Shown here: piece after piece, positions 1-12,654 of the stretch | How the letters are laid out: each line of letters opens with the position of its first letter | Position numbering within the stretch: the first letter of the stretch is position 1 | Assembly: GCA_016946835.1 (NCBI GenBank) | Contig: JACVTC010000118.1 | Span: 497,001 to 561,000, forward strand | Length of the DNA stretch: 64,000 nucleotides | Origin: Neocallimastix lanati (nom. inval.) | Lineage: Eukaryota > Neocallimastigomycota > Neocallimastigomycetes > Neocallimastigales > Neocallimastigaceae | Reading direction: 5' to 3' | Position numbers and translations under genes: made by a program | Notes under the pieces: generated by a model | Seen by the model: the letters and a program-made list of their open reading frames with translations, nothing else | Told to the model about the DNA's origin: nothing | Database searches by the model: none

Positions 1-1086
1 CACCATTAACAACTGCAGTAAGAATAGAGTTAGATTGTGCGGCTAAAAATTCAGGGTTCTATTATAATTAGAATAAATTAAAATTTAGGTAATTTTTAAA
101 AAATATATTTTTCAATTATATTTAAATGATTTTATTTTTGATTTTATTTTTATATAAAAAATATAAATATGAAAATCCAAATATGTAAAATTTTGTAAAG
201 TTGCAATATAATAATTTAATTAAATATTATTTTCATTAAATATTGTTATTATAATTTCGAAGAATTATAATAGTTAAAGTAATTATATATTTTCTTACAA
301 TTAATTCACAAGTATAACCAATAGTTTGTAATGAAGCTTGTTTTAAATTTGATTTATTTGACTTGGTAACATTTTCTAAAAGAATTTGAATTAAATCAGG
401 CCATTGATTTCTTGGAATATCAATAGCTGCAATAGCTGCAATTACCTTTTATATTTATATATAAAATATATATAATTTTAAATTATACAATTAAATTATT
501 AAACTTTAATAATCAAATATTATTATATAATAATATTTAATAAATAAATACATACTTGAGCTGCAGTAGATCCAGCCTTAATATCGTCAGAATTTAAAGT
601 ATTTAAAATCTATTTTATAAATAATGAGTAAAATATTAAAATAAATAAATATATATTAATTATATTGTTGTTTTTGTTGTTGATATATTTTCATAAATTA
701 GTTAAAATAGTTAAATAACTAAAAATTACATATTATAAAAATATTATTACTTACAGAATATTTAACACTTTGCTTAGTTTCATCGTTTAAAGCAATCCAT
801 CTTTGAACCATTTGTTCCTTTCTAGCTATTTCCTTTTATTTTTAAAAAAAAATTGTTAAAATTAAATTATAAAAATTTTAATTATTAATTTACAGTATTA
901 ATACATACTCTAGCAGAAACGGTGTTCTTTAACGAGATACCAGCAACAGTTCTAATATGAGATGGAGAATTTTCATTAGCTAATTCTTCACATAAATATT
1001 GAAGATATGTTGGCTATTTATCATTTAAATTTTATAAGATAAATTAACTTTTCATTTTTTTTATATTAAAATATCAAATATCAAAC

Positions 1087-1175
<89 letters not shown>

Positions 1176-1274
1176 TACAAAATTTTCATTTTCAAGTGTT
1201 TCAAGTTGATGAACTGCTTCTTCACGAATGGTTTGATCTGGATTAAGGGTATTGGCAAGTATTTCAGCAATCAT
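1..1274 (-). CDS. KAP95: Importin subunit beta-1 (karyopherin beta), N-terminal part, six exons
   Basis: Carries importin-alpha/cargo complexes through the nuclear pore and binds RanGTP through its N-terminal HEAT repeats. I assemble exons 1274-1179, 1013-909, 832-755, 609-556, 445-299 and 58-1, with all introns in phase 0 and borders of gtaagt/gtatgt type and ag. The protein begins MIAEILANTLNPDQ and continues through PTYLQYLCEELAN, KEQMVQRWIALND and NQWPDLIQILLENV, which matches the first HEAT repeats of the Kap95 family (about 200 of roughly 860 residues). The start is the only ATG heading a HEAT-like helix. The gene runs off the left edge. Intron 1 contains an 84-nt homopolymer directly after the donor. 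The family is recognised with good confidence; the alternative would be another beta-karyopherin. Confidence 0.9.
1090..1173. repeat. Poly-A tract (poly-T on the gene strand) in intron 1 of importin beta
   Basis: An uninterrupted run of 84 A on the plus strand. On the coding strand it is poly-T that begins directly after the gtaag donor of intron 1. The true length is uncertain because such runs are hard to sequence and assemble. Confidence 0.95.
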
Positions 1275-3034
1275 TTTATTTTTTATATATTTTTTTGATA
1301 TTAATTTGGTCTAAAATATGGAATTAAAATAAAAACATTAAATTTTAGTTCTTTCATCAAATAAATAATAATACAAATTTCAAAAAAAAAAAAAAAAAAA
1401 AAATAATAATAATAATAATAATATATATATATATATATTTAAATTTAATTTTTATTTTTATTTCTTATTTATTAAATACCTTTTAAAATTTATTTTTTTT
1501 TTAAAAATTATTTATTGTTGTAAACTAAAATTCTAAAATAATTTTTTAAAATTATTTTTTTTAATACATTTATATATAATTTAATTTATATAAATTGACT
1601 AAATAATATTAACTCTTTCTTAAATATATTTATTTATTATACAATTTCTATGAATTGATTATATTAAATAATAAATATATAATAAATTTTCATATTTTTT
1701 ATAATTACTGAAATTCAAAATGACAAATTTTAAATATTTGATTTACATAAAACTTCTAATATCATTTAAAAATTCAAAAATTTAGATTTTGTTGATTATT
1801 AAAACTAAACACATTCCATTAATATGATAATTTTTAATGAAATTAATTTATAATTATTTTATAATTATTTGTTTTAGATTAATATTTAAATAGTACCATA
1901 AATATATAATTTTCATCTTATTTATTACAATTAATATATTATAGCGTATATTTTACATAAAATAATGGTTTGTTTTTGTTTTTAAATTATTATTTGTTAT
2001 TTATTTTTTAAAATATTAATCTAATAGCATAATTTTTTATTTTTATATTTATTTAAATATCAGAATTGATAACTGTGAGTTTATATATAGTGATTATTAA
2101 ATCCATGAATTAAACAATATTTATCATATTATTTTTATTAAAAATTTCATAATTGTATTAGTTTGGCATTGTATTAAATTAATAGATAATTTACAATCAA
2201 GAAGAAAAAAAATAATTATTTTGTACGAGATGATTTATGCTTATTAAAAATGTTCTTTATAATGGTATAGATTATTTGTTTAGTTATTAAAAATACTCTA
2301 TTGTTTATATTTCATTTACTTGTTATTATATCAATATTTATATTTATTTAAATAATGATTAACAATAAAAAAATATATATTTTTTCTTTTTCTTTTTTTT
2401 TTATATAAATAAATTATAAAATATAAATATTAATATATGTATAAAAATTTAATATACTAACATTCTTTTATTATTAATTAATTAGAGTAACAAATTAAAT
2501 AAAAATAAATTACGAATAAAAAAAAATATTATATAAAAAATAAAATAATTAAATTTATATAAAGAAATTTTTGCGTAAAGTAAAGAAGACAAAAATAAAT
2601 TACTTCTTTTTTTATTTTATTACAATAATAAAATAAAAATAAATTTATTTAAGAAATTGTAGCAAAAAAAGAAAAAAAAATTTAATTTTAAAGACTAATA
2701 ATTTTTTTTTTATTCAATTAATTATATTATCAAATTGACAAAATTTTATATATTTGATTTATTTAATTATATTTTAATATATTTTACATATATTATTATA
2801 TTATTTCATTATTCATTGATTTTATTAAAATTTAAATGATAATTAATTTTTAAATGTATTACGTAAAAATGTATAATGTATCATACATTAATAAATTTAT
2901 ATAAAGAATTCTGTATATAAGTAATTGATGAAATAATTAAAATGTGGCTCTAAAATTAAACAGATAAAAATTATAAGCCTTCAAATTTTTAGTTTTATTA
3001 ATAAAAAAGAAAATTAAAATATTTTAAATAATTC
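1275..3034. other. AT-rich intergenic region, no gene seen
   Basis: Upstream of importin beta. It holds a poly-A run near 1381, a short (AAT)n and (AT)n patch at 1403-1438, and otherwise unstructured AT-rich sequence. No reading frame with coding character was seen on either strand. Confidence 0.6.
3026..3034. repeat. MULE target site duplication, left copy
   Basis: The 9 bases aaataattc directly precede the left inverted repeat. The same 9 bases follow the right inverted repeat. Confidence 0.8.
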
Positions 3035-3060
3035 GAATGTGGTCCAAAACGCCAATTTTT
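3035..3060 (+). repeat. MULE left terminal inverted repeat
   Basis: A 26-bp TIR; the inner 20 bases are exactly complementary to the right TIR, and the outer six match only in part. Confidence 0.85.
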
Positions 3061-3743
3061 TTTTTTTGAAATTTTAATAAGCCATCTATTTATTTGTGGC
3101 TTTTAAAATATATATTATTACGCCATAAAATTTAATATAAGTAAAAAAGAAATAAATGTATAAATAAATAAGTAAATAAATAAATAAATAAAAATTAAAA
3201 AGGTCAATAAAAAATAAAATATTTTTATATAATTTTTTTTTTTTGACAATCATATTATAAGGAAAATGATAAATAATTATTTTCCTTATAACCTTATTTT
3301 TATATATTTTATTATTAATATTTCTATTATATTTTATTATTGATATTATATTTTTATATTTTTCTATTAATATTATATTTTTATATTTTTAAATTTTTAT
3401 ATTTTATTATTAATATCAATATAATATTTTTAAATTATTAAAAAATTTTATTTTATAAATTTATATTTAAATTAATATTATTTAAAATATTAATTTTTAT
3501 ATTATAACTAAAACTTTAGTTGTTATTATAACATCTTAATAATAGGATTAAACCTTTTATTTTATATATTTATAAATAAAATATTAAATAATAATAAAAA
3601 TTACAAAATAATATTTTATAAGACTTAAATTATAACTGTAAATTGAAATTTCAAAAATTAAAATTTGTTGTTCACATTTCAATTACTATTTATATATTAC
3701 CGCAACCGTATTGTAGAGATATATAAATAGGTTTTTTACACAT

Positions 3744-4220
3744 ATGAATTCACATGTCTATCTCATATTATATATAATAGATATTTTTTCATTAATTAAA
3801 ACTAAATCCATTGAAAAAAATTCTTGTCAATTTTTAAAATTTTTAGAATATTTTTATGAAATATATTTATTTGGTTACGATATAAAAAGTTGGAATTATT
3901 ATAATAATATTGAACATATAACCAATAATGCTTCAGAATCACTCAATAATTCTTTAAATAAGTTATTTCCAATGAAACCAAATTTTTATGAATTAATAAA
4001 TAAATTAAAAGAACAGGAACATTTATCATATTATGATTACCAAATGAAAATAAAAGGAATTTGGAAAATGAAAAAAAAAATAAAAACAAAAATTGATGAA
4101 ATTAATATCTTAATTGAAAAATACAAAAATAAAGAAGCCAAGTTAATTGATATTAATATGATAGAAGTGATCTTATTAAATTGTGGTTTGAATGTTTAAC
4201 TAATTTAAATAATATTTTAT
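3744..4220 (+). pseudogene. MULE transposase C-terminal fragment
   Basis: The readable part begins near FLEYFYEIYLFGYDIKSW and includes the block NNIEHITNNASESLNNSLN, followed by SYYDYQMKIKGIWKMKKK. This is the region after the catalytic domain in gut-fungal MULE transposases as I know them. The first frame ends at 4199 with NCGLNV. A shift of one frame near 4165 restores the family-like ending DLIKLWFECLTNL with a stop at about 4220. The N-terminal zinc-binding part and the DDE core are missing, and the apparent first 20 residues look like random sequence. It is therefore a truncated, frameshifted remnant within the transposon. Confidence 0.75.
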
Positions 4221-4593
4221 AAATATTATTTTATAATAAATAATTATGAAATGACAGAGGAATTTCCAAAAGAAAAAATCTTTAAAATTCTTTCATACAT
4301 AAACTTATAATTAAATTTATTAATTAAAATTTTATAATTATTAAAAAGTTAAAATGTTTATATACTTGATAAAATTTATGTAGTTTAAATAAATATTCTA
4401 TAATTTTATTATTATAATTAATTTTATTAATAATTGTTTAAATATTTTATTAATATTTTTTTTAAAATAAATAATCCTATATTTTTATATTTTATTATTA
4501 ATATCAATATTATATTTTGATATTTTGATATTTTATTATTAATATTTATAATTAATTTTATTAATAATTAAATATTTTATTAATATTTTTATT

Positions 4594-4898
4594 AAATAAA
4601 TAAATCTATATAATTGTTAAAGTATTTTATTAATAGTTGTTTAAATATTAATTTTTTTTTAAATAAATAAATCTATATAATTGTTAAAGTATTTTATTAA
4701 TAGTTGTTTAAATATTTTATTAATATTTTTTAAATAAAAAATATTAATTTTTTTTTAAATAAATAAATCTATATAATTGTTAAAGTATTTTATTAATATT
4801 TTTTTAAATAAATAAATCTATTTAATTGTTAAAGAAGTATTTTATTAATATTTTTTTTTAAATAAATAAATCTATATGATTGTTAAAGTATTTTATTA

Positions 4899-4905
<7 letters not shown>
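4594..4905. repeat. Interspersed minisatellite of about five copies inside the MULE
   Basis: The unit aaataaataaatctatataa, followed by ttgttaaagtattttattaat, recurs with starts near 4594, 4661, 4757, 4806 and 4860. Spacing varies (49-96 bp) because poly-T and intervening segments differ in length. The array ends in a poly-T run near 4931. Confidence 0.85.
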
Positions 4906-4936
<31 letters not shown>

Positions 4937-5137
4937 AAATAAACCTTTTAATTGTTTGAATATTTTATTTTATTTTTTTTTTTTTTGTAAAAAAATATTT
5001 ATTTTTATCTAACCATTATAATTTATTTAATTATTCACTTAATAAATTTTAAGAAAAAAATTATAAATTAATAATACAACAAAATAGTATCATATAACTA
5101 TTAATTTAAAAAGCCTCAAAATTTGATATATCACGTG

Positions 5138-5163
5138 AAAAATTGGCGTTTTGGACCTCTCCC
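5138..5163 (-). repeat. MULE right terminal inverted repeat
   Basis: Reverse complement of the left TIR. It is exact over 5138-5157 and partial over 5158-5163. Confidence 0.85.
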
Positions 5164-5172
5164 AAATAATTC
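5164..5172. repeat. MULE target site duplication, right copy
   Basis: The bases aaataattc repeat those at 3026-3034. Confidence 0.8.
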
Positions 5173-6159
5173 ATTTATTAGAAAATAAAAATATTTTATT
5201 TTTATTTATATATTTAATTAATTATCTAAAATAATAAAAAATTTTCTTTTAATAAATGAAAGTTAATCCAATTTTAATATTATTTGTTAATATAAATTTT
5301 TAGAATAAAAAAAAAAAAAAAATTTAATTTTAAAATGAAAAATTCTATAATAATAGTTTTATAAAAAACTTTTTTAAATATTTTAAATGAGAGCATACAT
5401 AAATATTTAGATATGTATTCATATATGCAGAAAAAAATAATATTTACATATAAAATATATAATATAATATATGTTTGATACTAAAAATTAGATTTAAAAT
5501 TTTATGATTCAGTTATTAAAAATTAAATAATAATAATTTTAATTTATCTTTTTTAAAAATTTATATCATTAACCATACTTCCAAGTAAAACTTACAACAA
5601 CGAAAAAAAAAAAAAAGATTAACTGATTATATATATAAAATTTTTCATTCTATTAAAAACAAAAAAAAAAAAATTTAAATGAATATATTTAAATATTTAT
5701 TTTTTTTTTTTATTCTATTAATACAATAAAACTTCGTGGGCTTATATAATTATTTAAACTTTTTACTTTTGACCAAACTGTTTTTTATCTTAATAAGTGT
5801 TAAAATTTAAAATTAAATACTTTTAAATTAAAGAAGAATCTTTTAATCATTTTTACAAAAACTAAAAAAAATATATAATATATTTTAAATATTTTTATTA
5901 AAATATTTATCATCCTACAATATTTATTTCTATTAATTATTTTGATATAATATTAAAAATTTTTAAATTTTTACAAATTCAAACTATATTAAATAAAAAT
6001 AGTAATTTTAATAAATAAAACTAATGAATATGGGATTATAATATTTTAAAAGGAAAAATAATTAAAATAGATAACACATTTAATAATTATTATATAAACA
6101 TAAATTGTAAAAATAAAAGTCTTAATATTATAAATTTTATTTATATTGAAATAGAGATA
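5173..6159. other. AT-rich intergenic region, no gene seen
   Basis: Short poly-A and poly-T runs only. No coding frame, inverted repeat or known motif was recognised. Confidence 0.55.
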
Positions 6160-6465
6160 TAAAAATGATAACAGCTATAGAATTTTTCATTGTTATATCA
6201 TCTACGTATACTGCTAACAAGTTTACAATTATATTTGTATTGTCTACTTTTATATATATGCGTGGATCACTCATAAATCTTCTAAAATTAAGTTTTATTA
6301 ACACCTTATTCGGAGTTTCATTCTACATTCTTCAGGATTGTTTGAGGCCATACAATGCCATATTTAACTTATAAAAACCTTTTTATTTCATTCCTTCAGG
6401 TAATTTCATATATATTTCTTCATCTAATTTCTCAATTAGAGAGGGAACTTTTATATTCATTTGAT
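6160..6465 (-). pseudogene. Ty1/copia reverse transcriptase relic
   Basis: Read on the minus strand, one frame gives LDEEIYMKLPEGM, then KLNMALYGLKQS, then DPRIYIKV and finally VYVDDI. These are consecutive blocks of Ty1/copia reverse transcriptase, including the catalytic Y-V-D-D. Two stops fall at family positions usually occupied by Gly and Trp (after LKQS and after RM), and another falls after EGMK. Only about 100 codons remain, with no gag or integrase next to it. The plus-strand reading frame covering the same bases is its antisense shadow. Confidence 0.85.
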
Positions 6466-7227
6466 ATAATAAAGTTATAAAAATATAAAATCATATAGAT
6501 ATAAAATTATAGCATCAAAAGCTTTTTTATATTAGAGATTCAATATTTTTATTCCTTTTAAGTACATAATTAAAATTAAAAGAATTTAATAAAAAAATAT
6601 TTACCAAATCATAATTAAAAAATAAATAAAATATAAATAAAATATAAATAAAATATAAATAAAAAATATATATATAAATAAAAATAAACAAATAAACAAA
6701 CAATTAAATAATTAAATAAATAAATAAAATAAGTAAAGTAAATAATAGCATAAAAAAATTTTATTTTGTTAAATGTGTTGTTTGAAATGTCTTTTTTATT
6801 TATTTATTTATTTATTTAATTCTTTTTTGCAAAAAATATATATAAAAATTTTTATTTGTAAATTTTTTTATTTATTTCATAATAAAAAATATAAATAAAT
6901 AAAAATGATCACTCCTATGGAACAAGATCCGTAAAGGTCAACTTGGTAAAGTTAACTTAGATGAAATTCCATTATTGGTATATGCGATTGTCTCCAATCA
7001 TTATTCAATATTCACAAAACCGACCTAACCAAGAGTATCAATGTTGAATATACAATAAGACAGACCAGAATATATCTAGTAATAATGACAATAATCTTAT
7101 TACATAATTGTAATTTATGTACTTTTATGTCGCTATACCTATTTAAACATTAATGAAATACATGATACCTTATATTACTATTTTACCTTTATGTCTTTTC
7201 ATTATTTTATATATCAATTGTGTTCTA

Positions 7228-7266
<39 letters not shown>

Positions 7267-7434
7267 TTTATTTTATTATTATTATTATTATTATTATTAT
7301 AATTATTATTATTATTATTATTATTATTATTTAAGACTTGTTGAAATTTTATAACTTTATTGAATATATTTTTTATAATTAAATACATGTATGGTATGAT
7401 AAAAATTATATGAAATAAAAATAAACAGAGAGTA
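6466..7434. other. Repeat-rich gap with a less AT-rich island at 6903-7190
   Basis: 6598-6730 is a run of (AAATA)-like repeats. 6903-7190 is clearly less AT-rich than its surroundings and non-coding in all frames; it could be a solo LTR or another element end. 7229-7265 is poly-T, followed by (TTA)n to about 7331. Confidence 0.5.
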
Positions 7435-8870
<1,436 letters not shown>

Positions 8871-8987
8871 AATTAATTAATAGTAATACTAGAGTAATTA
8901 AAAAAAAAGAAAGAAAAATAAAAAAGAAAATTTAAATAATATATATATATATATATATACTTTTATTCTTTTTAATTTATTTAATAA

Positions 8988-9034
<47 letters not shown>

Positions 9035-9256
9035 AATTTTATTTAATTTTAAAATTAGATATGATATTCTATGATTTTTGTAAAAACGAAAATAGATAAA
9101 AATTTTAAATGTAGGGATTTATAATTATATAACAGAAAATATAGTATTATAATAATAACAGTATAATAATTATGCTACAGAAAGTGATTTTTGATAAATA
9201 TATTCTTTCGGAAAAATTAACTTCATATGTATATATCTTGTGTATCATGTTAGTTT

Positions 9257-9301
<45 letters not shown>

Positions 9302-9321
9302 CACTATGATTATTATTATGT
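8871..9321. other. Intergenic, simple repeats
   Basis: (AT)n tracts at 8939-8960 and 8990-9020 and (AAT)n at 9257-9299. Nothing else was recognised. Confidence 0.6.
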
Positions 9322-10650
9322 TTAAAGTAATTTTTTTATAACATTATATATGATTAATCCATTCTCTTGGCCATACTTTGAAACAATTAAGTTATAAATG
9401 TTTTGTTTAGAATCAACCTTGGTATGATTTTTTGACACTACGGAGGAAACATATGAAATAATATTTTCATTATATCGTTCTTGACTTAAAATTTTTTGAA
9501 CTTCATTATTAATAGATCTATTTTTAATAGATCTTTGACCATTTTGTTTTTTGGAGTTGAATGATTTTTTATTACTATTGGATAGAACGGAAAGAATTCC
9601 TGGATAATTAACATCACCTAAAATAATTTTTTTTAATAAATTGAATATTTCATTACAATCTTTTCTATTAAAAAGTGATTTAAGATTTTCGTAAAGATTT
9701 AAAAAATAATTATATTTATCAGCATTAAAGGAAGAGATTATATCCAATATGGTTATAATGGAATTTTCATCACAACCAATTAATTTTAACTCATATTTTA
9801 AAACATTAAATAAATCATTATATAACTCTTTAATTTCAAAAGAAATTCCTGTAAAGACAAATTCAGTAATAAGTTTCGATGGTTCTGGTGATATTTCTGG
9901 TAAAAAAGGTTGAATACATGGAACAAGAATTTTTTGTAATATTTTAAATTGTTCATAGTTTTTTCCTTTACAAATGTCTAAATAGATTCTCACCAACATT
10001 TGGTCTTTTCCAAAATATTTGTTTACCAAAGAAATCATTTCTTTTATATTAGTTTCTATATTACCATTATTAAATTCGGAATTTTGAATTCCTTCAATTA
10101 TACTTGCAATTAATTCATCTTTCGTAATTAATGGCTTTGATGTTACTTTCTTTATTTGTAAACTATTATTATTATTGATATTGTTTTTATTGTTATTGCT
10201 GCTGTTGTTGTTTTTATTGGCTTTATTATTTTCTTTGCTATTTAACATTTTTTCTGAATCGAAATTGGAATAAATATCGACTGGTATAAGATTTTTACTA
10301 CTATTTATAGTGATATTATTTTCCCTTTTCCAATATTTTATAATATTTATATAATCTGAATCTTTGCTGACAATAACATAATTAGAAGATTTCCCATCTT
10401 TTCCTATTAAAAATCCAAGATAAGATACTAAATGCATATCAACAGATTGATTTTTTGCAGGTACTTCATGAACTTTTAAATTTGTGGAATTAAAAGTTGA
10501 AAGTGTGGCCGTTGTCATTTTGGGGCCGTTTTTTGTTGAAAAAAGATGAACATAATCATTTTTACTTAATTTGTCAGCACCTTCTAATCCTTTATTCGCA
10601 ACATTTTCAAAATCAACTAAATAATATATTTTCTGCTTATTTTTATACAT
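9322..10650 (-). CDS. NYN/PIN-like domain protein, putative ribonuclease, bacterial-like, intronless
   Basis: 442 residues in one exon. The first 110 residues form an NYN (PIN-like) nuclease fold: YYLVDFENV with Asp13, SVDMHLVSYLGFLIG with Asp71, and YVIVSKDSDY with Asp97 and Asp99. These are the acidic residues expected to bind metal for RNA cleavage. An Asn-rich linker lies around residues 145-165, then a helical region, and a C-terminal module ends LIVSKYGQENGLIIYNVIKK. From memory, both the N-terminal block order and this ending resemble PIN-like proteins of gut Clostridia, so acquisition from bacteria is likely but inferred. The Asn-rich linker has host-like composition. No operon-like neighbour exists; the gene sits among transposon relics. 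Its RNA target is unknown. Confidence 0.8.
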   Translation of the reverse strand: MYKNKQKIYYLVDFENVANKGLEGADKLSKNDYVHLFSTKNGPKMTTATLSTFNSTNLKVHEVPAKNQSVDMHLVSYLGFLIGKDGKSSNYVIVSKDSDYINIIKYWKRENNITINSSKNLIPVDIYSNFDSEKMLNSKENNKANKNNNSSNNNKNNINNNNSLQIKKVTSKPLITKDELIASIIEGIQNSEFNNGNIETNIKEMISLVNKYFGKDQMLVRIYLDICKGKNYEQFKILQKILVPCIQPFLPEISPEPSKLITEFVFTGISFEIKELYNDLFNVLKYELKLIGCDENSIITILDIISSFNADKYNYFLNLYENLKSLFNRKDCNEIFNLLKKIILGDVNYPGILSVLSNSNKKSFNSKKQNGQRSIKNRSINNEVQKILSQERYNENIISYVSSVVSKNHTKVDSKQNIYNLIVSKYGQENGLIIYNVIKKLL

Positions 10651-10741
10651 TATTTATATATTTACTTATTTATTTATTTTTATTTATTTTGTTTATTTAT
10701 TGATTTTATTGATTTCAATTATTTATTTTATAATATTAAGA

Positions 10742-10782
<41 letters not shown>

Positions 10783-11052
10783 TTATATATTATATATAAT
10801 TGTGAATGTGTTATATTTCGGAATGTGGCTTATAAACAACAATTGTTACATTAAAAAAGAATTAAATAAATAAACAATAAACTAAATAAATAATAAATTA
10901 TAAATAATTATTTAAAGATTGTATATTTATAAAATTTATTATAGAATATAAATAGATGGTTAAAAAAGATTTAAAGTACAGATAAAATTAGATGCTTTTA
11001 TATGTAATTGTGGCTTGTTCTTATTTTATTAAGCTTTAGCTAGAATATAACT
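10651..11052. other. AT-rich gap between the NYN gene and a copia relic
   Basis: Contains an (AT)n tract at 10750-10778 and low-complexity AT sequence. It would cover the promoter of the NYN gene and any 3' LTR remnant of the copia relic, but no LTR border could be defined. Confidence 0.5.
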
Positions 11053-11490
11053 TTATATTAACAATTTTATAAAAATTTTATCTGTAAAATTAGTTATTTT
11101 GTTTCTATTAAGGTTTTTGGTTAATGGATCGATCATCATATTATTTGTATTAATATATTTTAACATTTTTATTTAATATATTTCCATGGTTAAAATGATA
11201 GCTAATACTAATATATTTATACTTTGGGCTTAAATGGGATGCTTTAATTATACTTTTGCTTGCTTCATTATCTCTATATATGTCTTTAGTTTTTGTTTTT
11301 CCAAATAATTCATCAAGAAGATTTTTAGTTTGGAATTCTTTCTTAATGCAATCTGTAGTTCTTAAATATTCAACTTCAGTAATTGTTTGTTTTTTGGAGT
11401 ACCATGGAATAGAATTCGTACCCATTGAAATAATGTGTTCTGAAGTAGATTTTCTATTGTTTAGGCAACAGTACAATCTAAATCTATATG
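11053..11490 (-). pseudogene. Ty1/copia RNase H C-terminal relic
   Basis: The minus strand reads CLNNRKSTSEHIISMGTNS, then WYSKKQTITEVEYLRTTD, RDNEASKSI and ISISYHFNHGN. This follows the order of the copia RNase H domain (compare LEDRKSTSGG and YTDNQASKK in the complete element nearby). A frameshift near 11155 separates it from TNNMMIDPLTKNLNRNK, which is the usual polyprotein end, and a stop at 11053-11055. Everything upstream is lost, and an (ATT)n tract starts about 170 bp away. The sequence differs clearly from the intact copy, so it is an older, different copy. Confidence 0.85.
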
Positions 11491-11658
11491 TACATTTATT
11501 TTACTTTTACTGTCATATCTTGTTTTATAAGGTTTTGTTCTATTTAATATTTGAATATTTAATTATTATAAGAATTTTGTTCCTTATTTGAAGTATTGTA
11601 ATTATTATTTAAATTAGAAATATTTTAGGTATTTGAAAAATTTTTTTTATCATATCAA
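11491..11658. other. Short unassigned AT-rich stretch
   Basis: Lies between the RNase H relic and the (ATT)n tract. No readable domain was found. Confidence 0.4.
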
Positions 11659-11948
<290 letters not shown>

Positions 11949-12334
11949 GTTTTTTTTGGGCATATTATTAAATTAAAAAATATTTATTATTCAGAAAAAT
12001 TATTATTATTTTAATCTGAAATATTATGATTATCAATATTTAAATTATTGTTAAGGTTATTACTATTAACATTAGAGAAATTATTATTACATTTATTATT
12101 TATTTTAATTCAATTGACCTGTAATTATTTAATATATTTTCATTAAGTGTCTATAATGATGAGGTTTAAATCAGTTTAGTTAATTTCAATTAATTCTGTA
12201 TAGGCAAATTGAATTTCACTGAGCCACGTGCCAAATCCTTCGAATTTTTATATTAACTTATATCCATTAATAACCTTAATAACTATAAAAATGATAAGAG
12301 TAAATTAAATAATAATAATAATAATAATAATAAT
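11949..12334. other. Left flank of the copia insertion, partly old coding relic
   Basis: On the minus strand near 12240-12180 a short frame reads FEGFGTWLSEIQFAYTELIE before a stop. It looks like a fragment of a mobile-element protein but is too short to assign. (AAT)n fills 12310-12334, directly before the LTR. Confidence 0.35.
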
Positions 12335-12654
12335 TGTTGACTGCACTCATAATTTAACTATATATTTAATTTATTTATTTATAGTATTTATTTATATTTA
12401 TGTGTATTTATTTATTTATATTTAATGATTACTTAAATGTATTATGATCTATCGTCTTGTATAAATCTATGTTAATTATCTTTTAATATTTATTTAATTA
12501 ATTTTTAATTTATTTTATGTTATGGAAAACGCATGTTGTAACATGTGACTTTATTACTTATTTAAAGCCGAAAGATAGATCATACACTTATTTCCCTTGT
12601 ATACCATATTCCATAAGGAATATTATTATAGATCTAAATTTAATAAAGCTAACA
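12335..12654 (+). repeat. 5' LTR of the copia element
   Basis: Begins tgttgactgc and ends aagctaaca, 320 bp. A near-palindrome catgttgtaacatg lies at about 12532-12545 inside it. Transcription should start in this repeat, but I could not place the R region. Confidence 0.95.

Larger units (their letters stand above)
3035..5163 (+). mobile_element. Mutator-like (MULE) DNA transposon, internally deleted, with TIRs and 9-bp TSD
   Basis: The ends are inverted repeats: 3041-3060 begins ggtccaaaacgccaa and 5138-5157 is its exact reverse complement over 20 bp. The match extends imperfectly to 26 bp at 3035-3060 and 5138-5163. The element is flanked by the direct repeat aaataattc at 3026-3034 and 5164-5172. 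A 9-bp target duplication is the usual length for Mutator-like elements. Inside lies a plus-strand relic of a transposase C-terminus of the kind common in anaerobic gut fungi. The element is only about 2.1 kb and lacks the catalytic core, so it is a deletion derivative that would need a transposase supplied in trans. Confidence 0.85.

Noticed and set aside
6165-6374. Plus-strand frame of 69 residues with hydrophobic composition
   Set aside because: Antisense of a recognisable copia reverse-transcriptase relic.
11256-11591. Plus-strand frame of 111 residues
   Set aside because: Mostly antisense of the copia RNase H relic.
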